Of a DNA stretch of 64,000 nt, positions 38,353 to 48,248 are shown in pieces. The translations under genes were made by a program, and so were the position numbers. Under the pieces are notes generated by a model that was not told where the DNA came from, ran no database searches, and saw only the letters and a list, made by a program, of their open reading frames with translations. The stretch is taken from contig JAFLCS010000004.1 of assembly GCA_017302105.1 (NCBI GenBank), forward strand, positions 124,001 to 188,000. The letters are read 5' to 3'. Source of the DNA: Caulobacterales bacterium (GTDB taxonomy: Bacteria > Pseudomonadota > Alphaproteobacteria > Caulobacterales > Caulobacteraceae). Each line of letters opens with the position of its first letter. Position 1 is the first letter of the stretch.

Positions 38353-40617
38353 GTGGCCATACCTCAGACACCCGCCCTCGGTTCGGGCCCCCGCGTCCTG
38401 CTTCGGCAGATTCGTGAGGTTATGGCCTCGGATGCCCCGGCCCAGGCGCGCCTGGACCAGGTCGTCAAGTCGATCGCGCGTCTGATGGTCACGGAGGTCT
38501 GCTCGGTCTATCTGCTGCGTAGCAGCGGCGAGATGGAGCTGTTCGCCACCCAGGGTCTGAACCCCGACGCCGTCCACCGAACCCGCCTGCGCTCTGGAGA
38601 GGGTCTGGTCGGCGAGGTCGTACGCACGGCGACGCCCCTATCGCTTTCGGACGCTCCGACCCATCCCAGCTTCTCGTACCGCCCTGAAACGGGGGAAGAC
38701 CCGTTCAACGCCTTTCTGGGTGTCCCCCTGCTGCGGGGCGGGCGGGTCGTCGGCGTCCTCGTGGTCCAGAACCGGACGTCCCGCGTCTATGCCGAGGATG
38801 AGGTCGAGGATCTCCAGACCATCGCCATGGTGCTGGCCGAGGTGGTGGCGGATGTCGAAGACGCCATCGACGCCCTGGGCGAAGTCGAGGTTTCACCGCA
38901 TCGTCCCGAGCGACTCAAGGGGCAGCGTTTCGCCGACGGCCTGGCCATCGGCCAGGCGGTCCTGCATGACCCTCCGATCGCAGCGGCCCGCATCGTCGCC
39001 GATGACCCGCTGACCGAGGAGGCGCGACTTCAGGACGGTCTGACGCGGCTCCGCGTGCAGATCGACCGGCTGCTGTCGGTCAGCCACTTGTCTGGCCCCT
39101 CCATAGAGGTTCTGGAAACCTACCGGATGTTCGCCGACGACCGGGGTTGGGTGCGCTCACTGGAAGAGGCGGTGCGCGGCGGCCTGTCGGCCGAGGCCGC
39201 CGTCGACCGCGCCCGAACCCAGCACCGGGCCCGTTTCGCAGCCGCCAAGGACCCCTACATCCGGGAGCGCCTGCACGATCTGGAGGATCTGGCCAATCGG
39301 CTGCTGCGCGTTCTGGCCGGCGAAGAAACAACTCGGCGGACCCTGCCAGAGAACGCCATTCTGGTTGCACGCAACCTCGGGCCGGCGGACTTGCTCGAAT
39401 ATCCGACCGGATCGCTCAAGGGCCTCTTGCTTGAGGAGGGATCGGCCGCCAGCCATGCGGCCCTGGTCGCCCGCGCCCTGGAGATCCCCTGCGTGGGCCG
39501 GCTGACCGGCGTTCAGGACCGCCTGTCCGAGGGCGACATCGTCATCGTCGACGGTGAGACGGCGGAGGCGCACCTGCGTCCCCGTGCCGACATCATCGAG
39601 GCGGCCCGATCGCGCCTGTCTGTGCGCGAGTCCCTGCGGGCCGACATTGCGGGACTGCGAGATCTGGCCGCCGTCACGCTCGATGACGAACGCATCACCC
39701 TGCTGACCAATGCCGGCCTGGTGTCGGATGTTGGGGCCCTGGATGCGACGGGGGCCGATGGCATCGGCCTGTTTCGCACCGAGTTCCAATTTATGGTCCA
39801 GGACAAGCTCCCGGGCCTGGAAGCACAAACCGCCCTTTACAGCCAGGTTCTGGATGGGGCCGGGAATCGCCAGGTCACCTTCCGCACCCTGGACATCGGC
39901 GGCGACAAGGTGGTGTCCTTCCTGCAAGGTTCACGAGAGGAGAACCCGGCTCTGGGACGCCGCTCGATTCGGCTGGGGCTGGATCGCCCCCCCCTGCTCA
40001 GGCTTCAGCTTCGCGCCCTTCTGCGCGCGGCTCAGGGGCGCGAACTGCGGGTGATGTTCCCCCTCATCGCCAGCGTCGACGAATTCACCCTGGCCAAGGG
40101 TCTGGTCGATGCCGAATGTGACTGGGCTCGCCGGCGCGGCTGGGCCTTGCCGTCCACCTTGCGGGTCGGGGCGATGATCGAGGCCCCCGCCCTGCTGTGG
40201 CATCTCGAGGCCCTGCTGGCCCAGACCGACTTTGTCTCGGTCGGCACCAATGACCTGATGCAGTATATGTTTGCCGCTGACCGGACCAATCCGACTGTCG
40301 CGGATCGCTACGACGCGCTGTCTCCGCCGTTTCTGAGCGCCCTGGCGCAGATCCGTTCCGCCTGCGCGGCGTCCAGTACACCGGTGTCGGTCTGCGGCGA
40401 AATGGCGGGCCAGCCACTGGAGGCTTTCGCCTTGATTGCCTTGGGTTTCCGCCGGCTTTCCGCGCCGGCGTCTGGAATCGGGCGCGTGAAGCGAATGATC
40501 CTGACCCTGGACCTGGCCCGCGCCGAAAAGCTGATGGCCCCCCTGCTCGTCCAGACCCGGGGTTCCGTGCGCAGCGAGGTCGAAGCTCTGGCCCGGAAAT
40601 TGAACCTCACACTTTGA
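38353..40617 (+). CDS. ptsP: PTS EI-Ntr, PEP-protein phosphotransferase PtsP
   Basis: A 754-residue enzyme with an N-terminal GAF domain (residues 20-165) followed by the enzyme I core. The phospho-accepting H368 lies in EEGSAASHAALVARALEIP, and VGTNDLMQY and VSVCGEMAGQP are the C-terminal PEP site. It feeds phosphate from PEP into the nitrogen PTS. The GTG start is the only one that keeps the conserved GPRVLLRQIREVMA; AAGGAGG ends just two bases before it, unusually close. Confidence 0.95.
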   Translation: MAIPQTPALGSGPRVLLRQIREVMASDAPAQARLDQVVKSIARLMVTEVCSVYLLRSSGEMELFATQGLNPDAVHRTRLRSGEGLVGEVVRTATPLSLSDAPTHPSFSYRPETGEDPFNAFLGVPLLRGGRVVGVLVVQNRTSRVYAEDEVEDLQTIAMVLAEVVADVEDAIDALGEVEVSPHRPERLKGQRFADGLAIGQAVLHDPPIAAARIVADDPLTEEARLQDGLTRLRVQIDRLLSVSHLSGPSIEVLETYRMFADDRGWVRSLEEAVRGGLSAEAAVDRARTQHRARFAAAKDPYIRERLHDLEDLANRLLRVLAGEETTRRTLPENAILVARNLGPADLLEYPTGSLKGLLLEEGSAASHAALVARALEIPCVGRLTGVQDRLSEGDIVIVDGETAEAHLRPRADIIEAARSRLSVRESLRADIAGLRDLAAVTLDDERITLLTNAGLVSDVGALDATGADGIGLFRTEFQFMVQDKLPGLEAQTALYSQVLDGAGNRQVTFRTLDIGGDKVVSFLQGSREENPALGRRSIRLGLDRPPLLRLQLRALLRAAQGRELRVMFPLIASVDEFTLAKGLVDAECDWARRRGWALPSTLRVGAMIEAPALLWHLEALLAQTDFVSVGTNDLMQYMFAADRTNPTVADRYDALSPPFLSALAQIRSACAASSTPVSVCGEMAGQPLEAFALIALGFRRLSAPASGIGRVKRMILTLDLARAEKLMAPLLVQTRGSVRSEVEALARKLNLTL

Positions 40618-40777
40618 GGTGTCCCGGAGCGGAACAGGTGACCGCACCCGCCGGATTACTTAAGAAAACCTTGATTTCCCGGCGGCCATGTCCTATTCCT
40701 TTCAATCGACTGGGGTCCCTTGGTTACAGGGGGGAGGTCCGAGGTTCTGCAAGGCCGAGGATCGGAGTGAGTTTCGC

Positions 40778-41938
40778 GTGGGTGAGGATTACAAAGTCAC
40801 AGACCAGGAGCCTGAGCCAGGTGCCTATCAGGCTGCTGAGCCGGTGCGCTCGGCCCCGTCCGTGACGCTCGAAACAGCCGAAACCCTGGGCGATGCATTC
40901 AAGGCTGCGCGCCGGGCCTCCGGTCGATCGCTTGCCGAATTGTCGTCCACCACCAAGGTTCCGGTCCGATATCTGGAAGCCCTGGAAGACGGCCGCCGGG
41001 CGGATCTGCCGTCACGGCCGTTCGCGCTCGGACACGCCCGCTCCTACGCCCAGGCCCTGGGGCTGGACGAAACCGCGGTGGCCGAGCGGCTCCGCCGCGA
41101 ATACGACCTTCCTAATCAGAAGCTGCAGGCTCCGGTCGGTCTCGCCTTCGACGACAACCGGCGCAAGTCGCCGGTGTGGGCGGTCACGGGCGTCGTCCTG
41201 GTTCTGGCCGTCGTCGGCTGGAACGTGCTGCAGCGTGTCAATCTGATCGATGCCGCCCAGTCGGCTGACCTGTCCTCCATCCCCGAAAGCTGGCGCGTCG
41301 GCTCGACCTTCGGCGAAATCGAGCTGGAGGCTCCGCGCCCTGCACCGCCGGATCAGACCACGCCGGTCCTGTACGTCACACCCGGGTTGGAGGAGGTGCT
41401 CGCCCCGGCCCTGGCGGGGGCTCAGGCAGCTGCCGCGGCACCCGATATGGGGGGGCCGGTCGGAGCGGCCTTCAATCCGCGCGGTGCCGTCTATGGAACC
41501 GCTGCCGGAAACTCCGGCGTCATTCTTCAGGCGCGGCGGGCCTCGACAATCGTCGTCCGCGCCGCCGATGGCGTGGTGCATTTCGCCCGCCAGCTCGCGG
41601 CTGGCGAGGCCTATCGCGCACCCCAGACGGGCGGTCTGGTCGTGGATGTGTCTGACCCCACCGCCTTCGACCTGTTTCTGAATGGAGAGCGCGCCGGGCG
41701 ACTCGAACAACCCCAGACCTCGCTGTCGCAACTGAATGCCCGTGCCGAGGCCCTCGGTCGACAGGCTGCGGCCGAAGCCGAGGCCCGCAACCGGGAGGCC
41801 CAGCGCGCCGCCGAGGCCCGTCTGCGCGAGGCCGAGGCCGCGGCCGCCGCCCGCGTCAACCAGGCCCAGGCGACCCCAGACGCATCCGTCGAAATCGCTC
41901 CGACCTCGACGGCAGCGGTCGAAGCTGCCGCCCAATAG
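40778..41938 (+). CDS. RodZ-like protein: HTH, one membrane helix, DUF4115, alanine-rich tail
   Basis: 386 residues from GTG 40778, supported by GGAGTGAG upstream; ATG at 40688 would add 30 residues that do not look conserved. Residues 36-112 are an HTH_25 domain (LAELSSTTKVPVRYLEALEDG), residues 131-151 a membrane helix, and residues 235-320 a DUF4115-like beta domain. The tail (about 336-380) is a highly charged, alanine-rich probable coiled coil, longer than in E. coli RodZ. RodZ links MreB to the membrane. ispG follows, as in E. coli. Confidence 0.85.
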   Translation: MGEDYKVTDQEPEPGAYQAAEPVRSAPSVTLETAETLGDAFKAARRASGRSLAELSSTTKVPVRYLEALEDGRRADLPSRPFALGHARSYAQALGLDETAVAERLRREYDLPNQKLQAPVGLAFDDNRRKSPVWAVTGVVLVLAVVGWNVLQRVNLIDAAQSADLSSIPESWRVGSTFGEIELEAPRPAPPDQTTPVLYVTPGLEEVLAPALAGAQAAAAAPDMGGPVGAAFNPRGAVYGTAAGNSGVILQARRASTIVVRAADGVVHFARQLAAGEAYRAPQTGGLVVDVSDPTAFDLFLNGERAGRLEQPQTSLSQLNARAEALGRQAAAEAEARNREAQRAAEARLREAEAAAAARVNQAQATPDASVEIAPTSTAAVEAAAQ

Positions 41939-41971
41939 CGCCCGGCCTGCGAAGCGCCTATTCTAGGGTCC

Positions 41972-43105
41972 ATGACCTCCCCGTCCGACATCGGCCACAT
42001 TCGACCGTGGCGCCACATCGAGCGCCGCCCTAGCCGACAGATTCGCGTCGGCGACGTTCTCATCGGCGGCGGCGCACCGATCTCGGTGCAGTCGATGACC
42101 AACACACTCACATCTGATGCTGCCGCTACAATCGATCAGATCCGGCGGCTGGAAGAGGCCGGGGCCGACATCGTGCGGGTGTCCTGTCCCGACGAGGAGT
42201 CGACGCAAGCCTTCAGGACCATTGCACGCGAGTCACGGGTACCGCTGGTCGCGGACATCCACTTCCATTACCGGCGCGGTATTGAAGCGGCCGAGGCCGG
42301 GGCGGCCTGCCTGCGGATCAATCCGGGCAACATCGGTGCGATCGACCGCGTCCGGGAGGTTGTCCAGGCCGCGCGGGATCATGGCTGTTCGATGCGGATC
42401 GGGGTCAATGCCGGGTCGCTGGAGAAGCACCTGCTGGAGAAATACGGCGAGCCCTGCCCCGAAGCCATGGTCGAAAGCGCTCTGGATCACGCGCGCATTC
42501 TTCAGGACCTGGACTTCCACGAGTTCAAGATTTCAGTAAAGGCGTCCGACCCGTTCCTGACGGTGGCAGCCTATCAACAGCTGGCCGAGGCCATCGACTG
42601 TCCGCTGCATCTGGGGGTGACGGAAGCGGGGCCTTTGCGGACCGGTACCATCAAGTCCGCCATCGGCATGGGCAATCTCTTGTGGGCCGGGATCGGCGAC
42701 ACCATTCGCGTATCGCTGGCGGCCGACCCGGTCGAGGAGATCCACGTCGGCTTCGACATCCTCAAGTCGCTGGGTCTCAGGCACCGAGGCGTCAACATCA
42801 TCGCCTGCCCGTCGTGCGCCCGTCAGGGCTTCAATGTCATCGAGACGGTGGCCGAACTGGAGCAGCGGCTGGCCCATATTTCGACGCCCATGAGCCTGTC
42901 GATCATCGGCTGCGTCGTGAACGGACCGGGCGAGGCCCTGTTCACCGACATCGGCTTCACGGGCGGCGGCAAGGGGGCCGGCATGGTCTATATGGCTGGC
43001 AAGATCGCCCACAAACAGGACAACGCCGGCATGGTCGATCACATTGTCGGGCTGGTCGAGAAGAAGGCCGCCGAGCTGGAAGCCGAACGGGCCGCAGCGA
43101 TGTGA
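41972..43105 (+). CDS. ispG: 4-hydroxy-3-methylbut-2-enyl diphosphate synthase (flavodoxin)
   Basis: A 377-residue 4Fe-4S enzyme of the MEP isoprenoid route. It shows [24 protein letters not shown], and the cluster cysteines in [11 protein letters not shown] and [10 protein letters not shown]. It converts ME-cPP to HMBPP using electrons from flavodoxin or ferredoxin. It follows the rodZ-like gene by 33 bases, a widely conserved pair. The low-G+C FRG island begins right after it. Confidence 0.96.
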   Translation: MTSPSDIGHIRPWRHIERRPSRQIRVGDVLIGGGAPISVQSMTNTLTSDAAATIDQIRRLEEAGADIVRVSCPDEESTQAFRTIARESRVPLVADIHFHYRRGIEAAEAGAACLRINPGNIGAIDRVREVVQAARDHGCSMRIGVNAGSLEKHLLEKYGEPCPEAMVESALDHARILQDLDFHEFKISVKASDPFLTVAAYQQLAEAIDCPLHLGVTEAGPLRTGTIKSAIGMGNLLWAGIGDTIRVSLAADPVEEIHVGFDILKSLGLRHRGVNIIACPSCARQGFNVIETVAELEQRLAHISTPMSLSIIGCVVNGPGEALFTDIGFTGGGKGAGMVYMAGKIAHKQDNAGMVDHIVGLVEKKAAELEAERAAAM

Positions 43106-43186
43106 CGTCTTGGCGTCACATTCCGACATTGCACACGCATACATTGGCAATAATCTGGCAGTCTGGATGGGTTAAGCGAATCAGCT

Positions 43187-43903
43187 TTGGCAAAATCTCC
43201 TACATTTGGCGAGGCGCTTCGGCTCCGTCGTGAGGCTGCCGCCAAATGGGCCGAATTCGGCGAATGGACGCGAGCGCGGCAGTCCCCGCGTTGGGTTTTT
43301 CGTGGTCAACGGCAGCGCTGGGCATTGCGCCCAAATGTAGGGCGCATTGGTCACTATCGTCCGGAAACTGAAATACGACTACTGCGTGATTTCAAACGGC
43401 TCGCGCTGCCATTTGTTGATCGACATATTGTCGCGACCGAGTGGGATTGGCTTTTCCTAGCGCAGCATCACGGTTTGCCGACCCGCCTTCTCGACTGGAC
43501 GACTAATCCGCTCGTGGCCGCATACTTTGCTTGCCAGGCGTGCGTTCGAGAGAAAGACGGCGAGATTCTGGCTGTGGAGCCAAGACTCATTGGGTATTTT
43601 CGGCCGGATGATCCGAAGGAATTGGGCCCATTTGAGATTGGTCAAAAGCGCTTCGCTTATCCCTCCGCGCTTGCAACACGGATCGCATCCCAGAGAGGCC
43701 TATTTAGCGTCCACCCCGAGCCGACTAGTGCTTGGCGCGTTCGTCATCGGTCCGACCGTTTCGTAATTCCGGGGCGGATCAAACCGGAGTTCCAACGCTA
43801 CCTCTTTGGTTTGGGCGTTGATGCGGCGCTCTTGATGGCCGACCTCGATGGCTTGGCCGAGACGCTGCGCTGGCGCTACGAGCGTTCATTGCCGTTTGAC
43901 TAA
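43187..43903 (+). CDS. FRG-domain protein in a low-G+C accessory stretch
   Basis: A 238-residue FRG-domain protein. The motifs are FRGQ (residues 38-41) and HHGLPTRLLDWTTNPLVAAYFA (from residue 94). FRG domains occur in phage, plasmid and defence-island proteins, and their biochemical role is unsettled. The only in-frame start is TTG at 43187 with a poor ribosome binding site. Base and codon use (many A/T-ending codons) differ plainly from the neighbours, which suggests recent transfer. It is followed by a promoter-like region and an unknown gene. Confidence 0.78.
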   Translation: MAKSPTFGEALRLRREAAAKWAEFGEWTRARQSPRWVFRGQRQRWALRPNVGRIGHYRPETEIRLLRDFKRLALPFVDRHIVATEWDWLFLAQHHGLPTRLLDWTTNPLVAAYFACQACVREKDGEILAVEPRLIGYFRPDDPKELGPFEIGQKRFAYPSALATRIASQRGLFSVHPEPTSAWRVRHRSDRFVIPGRIKPEFQRYLFGLGVDAALLMADLDGLAETLRWRYERSLPFD

Positions 43904-43924
43904 GCTGAGGAGAAATATTTACCC

Positions 43925-43971
43925 CTTGACGTTATCACCGCTTCTATAACGGGGTATCATGCAAGGCATGA
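43925..43971 (+). promoter_or_regulatory. Promoter-like region with operator-like dyads
   Basis: Between the FRG gene and the next gene there is TTGACG (43926-43931), then TATAAC (43945-43950) only 13 bases on, too close for a standard pair; TATCAT at 43955 is another -10 candidate. Two dyads are seen: GTTAT...ATAAC (43931-43950) and a perfect TCATGC-aag-GCATGA (43957-43971). GAGGAG follows before the ATG. The arrangement resembles an autoregulated small operon. Confidence 0.4.
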
Positions 43972-43981
43972 GGAGTAGCCG

Positions 43982-44341
43982 ATGAACGCGCCGGCACGCA
44001 TTGCCACCGTTAGCGAAGCTTGGTTTCCAAAGCTACCCGACGAACTGGAACGCGCTGTGGATGCCTACGATCTTCCTTCGACGAAGGATTGGCAGCCGTT
44101 GGCGGATTTATCGGCAGCGACAGAATTTGAAGGCATTGAAGTATTTGGGGAGCACGCCGTAATTTCGGATGGAAGCTTCGTTGCACCTGCCGACGTTTAT
44201 GTAACTTTGATCTATGAGCCCAATACGGATGATCGCGTGGAGTTCCCCGACTCTTATCCTGCTCGTGTCTTCTTCCTGGTCACTTCCGAACGAGTAACGA
44301 TAGACCGGATTGAAGTTGATACGCGCTCATTTTACGAGTGA
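43982..44341 (+). CDS. Unknown 119-residue acidic protein, low G+C
   Basis: I do not recognise this protein. It is acidic, with no membrane helix or signal peptide. Its second half looks beta-rich (IEVFGEHAVISDGSFVAPADVYVTLIYE, then ARVFFLVTSERVTIDRIEVDTRSFYE). It has GAGGAG before the ATG and a dyad in the promoter. The low G+C and A/T-rich codons match the FRG gene. Its stop overlaps the gst start (TGATG), so the gst gene may be co-translated with it. Whether it is a partner of the FRG protein is unknown. Confidence 0.65.
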   Translation: MNAPARIATVSEAWFPKLPDELERAVDAYDLPSTKDWQPLADLSAATEFEGIEVFGEHAVISDGSFVAPADVYVTLIYEPNTDDRVEFPDSYPARVFFLVTSERVTIDRIEVDTRSFYE

Positions 44342-44937
44342 TGAAACTCTACATCACCGACCCCTCCCCCTATGCCCGCAAATGCCGGATCGTGCTGCGC
44401 GAACGTGGTCTGATTGACGGCTGTGAAGAGATCCGCGTCGACCCCTATGCGTCCGACCCTGCCCTGGTGACCGCCAATCCGGTGGCCCAGGTGCCGTCGC
44501 TGGTCACCGACGAGGGCACCGTCATCAATGACAGCCCGCTGATCTGCGCCTGGCTGGATGCGCGCGGCCGCTCAGGCTCGCACCTCATCCCGGCCGGCGA
44601 TAGCCAGTGGCCCGTCCGCAGCCTGGAAGCCCTGGCCGACGCCGGTCTGGAAATGGGCGTCAAATGGGTTCTGGAAAAGCGCCGACCAGAGGCGGAACGC
44701 TCGCCGACCTGGATCGCCCGCTGGCAAACGGGCCTGGGCCGGGTGCTCGACCAGCTGGAGGCGCAGGGCCTTCGGGCTGACCCGCTCGACCTGGGCGTCA
44801 TCACTACCGGCGTGCTCGTGAGCTGGCTGGATTTCCGCCACCCGGAGTACGACTGGAAGAACGGTCGGCCCAGTCTGGAAATCCTTCAGTCGGACCTTGA
44901 GGCCCGTCCGAGCTTCGCCGCGACGACGCCGCGATAG
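44341..44937 (+). CDS. Glutathione S-transferase family protein
   Basis: A 198-residue GST. The thioredoxin-like N-domain starts MKLYITDPSPYARKCRIVLRERG (S9/Y11/C14 near the glutathione site) and has the cis-proline in AQVPSLVTDEGTVINDSPLI. An all-helical domain follows. G+C returns to the genome level. It overlaps the stop of the unknown upstream gene by one base. The stop is one base from the convergent tauE stop. Confidence 0.86.
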   Translation: MKLYITDPSPYARKCRIVLRERGLIDGCEEIRVDPYASDPALVTANPVAQVPSLVTDEGTVINDSPLICAWLDARGRSGSHLIPAGDSQWPVRSLEALADAGLEMGVKWVLEKRRPEAERSPTWIARWQTGLGRVLDQLEAQGLRADPLDLGVITTGVLVSWLDFRHPEYDWKNGRPSLEILQSDLEARPSFAATTPR

Positions 44938-44938
44938 C

Positions 44939-45715
44939 CTAGACCCAACCCATCAGCTTGGACGTCTGGTAGGCCGCCACAGCCACCACCAGCAGACCGA
45001 CCAGAAAGGTCAAAACCCGCACAGGCGCGATCCGCACCATGAATCCGGCCAGGGGCGCCGCCAGAAGCCCGCCCAGAATTAGGCCCCCGACCGCCATGGC
45101 ATGGTCGGCAACAGTATCGGCTAACTGCCAGTGTCCCGTCAGCATCGCCGCCAGGAAGGCTGCTGACACCGCCGAGGTGACGAAGAACTCGGCCGTATTG
45201 GCCGTGCCGATGGCGCGGCGCGGATCATCGCCAGAGCCGACCAGGGTCGAAGTGACCGTCGGCCCCCAGCCGCCGCCGCCCACCGCATCCAGAAAGCCGC
45301 CGACCAGACCCAACGGCGGAGCCCATCGCATGGGAAACCGCCGCGCACTGACACCCCGGATCGCGCGCCACAAGATGACCAGCCCCATCACGCCCAGATA
45401 GGCGGTGATCCACGGCTTGATGAGATTGCCGTCTATGGTCGTCAGCACGAAGGCTCCCGCTGCGCCCCCGACAATCCCGCCGAGCGCCAGAGGTGCGAAC
45501 AGTCGCCAGTTCACATTCCGATTGAGGGCGTGCGACCCCGCCGAGGCCGCCGTGGTGAAGACCTCTGCGGTGTGAACACTGGCCGAGGCCACCGCCGGCG
45601 GCACCCCGAAGGACAGCAGCACGGTCGACGAGATGACGCCGTAGGCCATCCCCAGCGCCCCATCGACCGCCTGGGCCAGGAAGCCGACCAGCAGGAACAA
45701 GAGGAAATCGTCCAC
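44939..45715 (-). CDS. TauE/SafE-family membrane transporter
   Basis: 258 residues from GTG 45715, which has GGGAGAG eight bases before it; longer upstream starts lack membrane-protein character. It has about eight membrane helices. The duplicated motif appears as VGFLAQAVDGALGMAYGVISS and GLVGGFLDAVGGGGWGPTVTS, which define the TauE/SafE (DUF81) family of sulfite or organic sulfonate exporters. The substrate is not predictable. It is divergent from prfA across a gap holding a strong dyad. Confidence 0.87.
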   Translation of the reverse strand: MDDFLLFLLVGFLAQAVDGALGMAYGVISSTVLLSFGVPPAVASASVHTAEVFTTAASAGSHALNRNVNWRLFAPLALGGIVGGAAGAFVLTTIDGNLIKPWITAYLGVMGLVILWRAIRGVSARRFPMRWAPPLGLVGGFLDAVGGGGWGPTVTSTLVGSGDDPRRAIGTANTAEFFVTSAVSAAFLAAMLTGHWQLADTVADHAMAVGGLILGGLLAAPLAGFMVRIAPVRVLTFLVGLLVVAVAAYQTSKLMGWV

Positions 45716-45785
45716 GCAATCTCTCCCGAGGGGGTACGCACCCAACGCCTTCCCAACCGTTAGGGCGGGACACCCCCAGCGAATA

Positions 45786-45809
45786 GCCGGTGACACGAAT
45801 GTTACCGGC
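45786..45809. promoter_or_regulatory. Near-perfect 24-bp dyad between tauE and prfA
   Basis: GCCGGTGACA-cgaa-TGTTACCGGC pairs at nine of ten positions, the remaining one a G-T wobble in RNA. It is 78 bases upstream of prfA and 70 from tauE, which are divergent, so it cannot be a terminator for either. It could be an operator or a structured prfA leader. The rest of the 172-base gap shows nothing else. Confidence 0.5.
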
Positions 45810-45887
45810 GGCCGGATCCACGCTCTGCATCGACAGAGGCGGCTCGCGTCGAGTAGGAACCGGCCTGCGTAAGAAAGGCCCACCTCC

Positions 45888-46955
45888 TTGCAACTGCCCC
45901 AGGCCCGTCTCGATCAGGTTCTCGACCGCTTCCATGAGGTCGAGGCGCGCATGGGCGCGGCCACCGACGGCCAGGAGATCGTGCGCCTGTCCAAGGAGCA
46001 CGCCGAGATCAAGCCGGTCGCCGACGCGGTTCTGAATCTGCAGAAGCTCCGCGCCGAGATCGTCGATCTGGAGGCCCTGGCCGGCGATCCCGAGATGGCC
46101 GCCATGGCCGCCGAAGAACTTGAGGCCCTGGAAGAGCGCCTGCCGGAGCTGGAGCGCGAAGTCGCCCTGCTCCTGGCCCCGCGCGACGCCGATGAGAACG
46201 CCTCGGCCATCCTGGAGGTCCGCGCCGGGACCGGAGGCGACGAGGCGGCGCTGTTCGCCGGCGACCTGTTTCGTATGTACCAGCGCTATGCCCAAGGCCG
46301 CGGCTGGCGGGTCGAGGTCGACAGCGTCTCCGAAGGCGAAGTCGGTGGCTACAAGGAGATCGTCGCCACCATCACCGGCGACGGTGTGTTCGGCCGACTC
46401 AAGTTCGAATCGGGCGTGCACCGGGTCCAGCGCGTGCCGGAAACCGAAGCCGGCGGGCGTATCCACACCTCAGCCGCGACCGTGGCCGTCCTGCCCGAGG
46501 TCGAGGATGTCGAGATCGACATCCAGGACAAGGACATCCGCATCGACACCTATCGGTCGTCCGGGGCCGGCGGTCAGCACGTCAACAAGACCGATTCGGC
46601 GGTGCGGATCACCCACCTGCCGACCGGCATCGTGGCGACCAGCTCCGAGAAGAGCCAGCACGTCAACCGTGACAAGGCCATGAAGAACCTCAAGGCCCGG
46701 CTCTACGATCTGCAGCGCCAGGAAAAGGACAAGGCCCGCGCCGACGCCCGCAAGAGCCAGGTGGGCTCGGGCGACCGCTCCGAGCGCATCCGCACCTACA
46801 ACTTCCCGCAGGGGCGCGTGACCGACCACCGCATCGGCCTGACCCTGCATTCCCTGCCCCAGATCCTGGAGGGCGACCTCGATCCGGTACTGAATGCCCT
46901 GATCGCCGAGGATCAGGCCGAACGCCTGGCCAGCCTCGAGGCCGAATTCAACTAG
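45888..46955 (+). CDS. prfA: Peptide chain release factor 1
   Basis: A 355-residue RF1. The stop-codon tripeptide region is PET (residues 184-186, in [13 protein letters not shown]), and GGQ (228-230) enters the peptidyl-transferase centre. The start is TTG at 45888, nine bases after AAGAAAGG, and gives the normal RF1 N-terminus. RF1 ends translation at UAA and UAG. The usual neighbour prmC is displaced by an antisense yihY, whose stop shares CTAG with prfA. Confidence 0.96.
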   Translation: MQLPQARLDQVLDRFHEVEARMGAATDGQEIVRLSKEHAEIKPVADAVLNLQKLRAEIVDLEALAGDPEMAAMAAEELEALEERLPELEREVALLLAPRDADENASAILEVRAGTGGDEAALFAGDLFRMYQRYAQGRGWRVEVDSVSEGEVGGYKEIVATITGDGVFGRLKFESGVHRVQRVPETEAGGRIHTSAATVAVLPEVEDVEIDIQDKDIRIDTYRSSGAGGQHVNKTDSAVRITHLPTGIVATSSEKSQHVNRDKAMKNLKARLYDLQRQEKDKARADARKSQVGSGDRSERIRTYNFPQGRVTDHRIGLTLHSLPQILEGDLDPVLNALIAEDQAERLASLEAEFN

Positions 46956-48181
46956 TCCCTTTCCGCCTGACGGCGGGCCCGCCGCCGCAACAGTCGGTCA
47001 GACAGGGCTTCGGCATGGCGCAGCGTGAAGCTGAGCGCCGCCGGGCTTCCGCGCTTGGGTCCGACCGAGTCTGCGACGCGCGCGCCGCGCTCGCCAATCG
47101 GTCGCGGCGGGCCGGTGGTCGTATCCACGGCTGTCTGGTGTTCGATCGCGGCATTCAGCTGCGCCCCGAGGATGACGATCTGGACGGTCAGCCAGGTCCA
47201 CAGGAGAAAACCCATCATGGCCGCCAGCGGTCCATAGGAGGCCGTGCGCACGAAGGTCTGGACATACCAGGAAAAGCCGAACGACAGCCCCAGGCTGAGC
47301 AGGCCGGCGAACAGCGCGCCCGGCACCAGCCAGCGCCAGCGCGCCCGCGCCCGGCACGGGCCGATGCGATAGGCCAACGCCAGAGCCGCAACATAGATCA
47401 CCAGCAACAGCGGCCAGCGCAGCAGGGTCAGGTGATTCCATTCCTCGGCCAGGCCGAACACCCCCAGGACAAGGGGCACGCCAACCACCAGCACGGCGCT
47501 CATCTGGACCGCCAGGAAGCCCGAGATGGTAAAGGCCAAACCGATGAGATTGAACCTGACAATATGGCGCCGCTCGACCTCGTGATAGGCGACATTCAGA
47601 CTGAAAAACAACATCTTGACCGCGCTATTGGCCGTCCACAACGACAGCAGCAGCGTCCACACCAGGGTGAAGGTCAGCTCCGTGTTGGAGTTCTCGGCCA
47701 GGCGCTGCATTTCCTCCGCGAGGAAGCCGGCGACACCGGGTGGCAACACTGAATAGAGCAACTCCAGCCGGCCCGCCGCCTGGGACGGATCGGCGAACAG
47801 GCCATAGACGGTGACCAGGGCACCGAGCGTCGGGAACAGCGACAGAGCCACGAAGAAGGTGACACCGCCGGCCAGAAATCCGACGCGGTCCCCGAAATAG
47901 GAGGCACCCAGCCGCCAGAAGATATCGGTCCAACCCTTGCGCGGGATCTGCTCGGGGCGCTGCGCGGCACGCCCCCGCCCGGGTTCCTCAGCCTCGAAAT
48001 CCTGGGCGGTCTTGGGCGGTGGAGGCGGGGCCAGAGCCTCGCGGGCGATCCGCCGGTTCTTGCGGCCGGCCACGTGGGAGGCTGCGGCTCCGGCGGCGGC
48101 ACCGGCCGCGAGACTGGCGGCCGCCGTACCGATCAAGGCCCAAAGCCCCCCGATTCCCGCGCTCTTCGCAGCTTTCGCCAT
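46952..48181 (-). CDS. YihY/BrkB-family membrane protein
   Basis: A 409-residue protein with about six membrane helices between residues 95 and 335. The YihY pattern is seen in [42 protein letters not shown] and [23 protein letters not shown]. Flanking N- and C-terminal parts are low-complexity and charged. The old tRNA-processing or BrkB (virulence) assignments for this family are doubtful. It lies antisense between prfA and prmC and overlaps the prfA stop by four bases. Confidence 0.88.
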   Translation of the reverse strand: MAKAAKSAGIGGLWALIGTAAASLAAGAAAGAAASHVAGRKNRRIAREALAPPPPPKTAQDFEAEEPGRGRAAQRPEQIPRKGWTDIFWRLGASYFGDRVGFLAGGVTFFVALSLFPTLGALVTVYGLFADPSQAAGRLELLYSVLPPGVAGFLAEEMQRLAENSNTELTFTLVWTLLLSLWTANSAVKMLFFSLNVAYHEVERRHIVRFNLIGLAFTISGFLAVQMSAVLVVGVPLVLGVFGLAEEWNHLTLLRWPLLLVIYVAALALAYRIGPCRARARWRWLVPGALFAGLLSLGLSFGFSWYVQTFVRTASYGPLAAMMGFLLWTWLTVQIVILGAQLNAAIEHQTAVDTTTGPPRPIGERGARVADSVGPKRGSPAALSFTLRHAEALSDRLLRRRARRQAERD

Positions 48182-48248
48182 ACCGCCTTATAACCGTCCT
48201 CAGGCCCCGATGGTTGCCAGCCGGCTCCTGAACCGCCATTTGGCCTGC

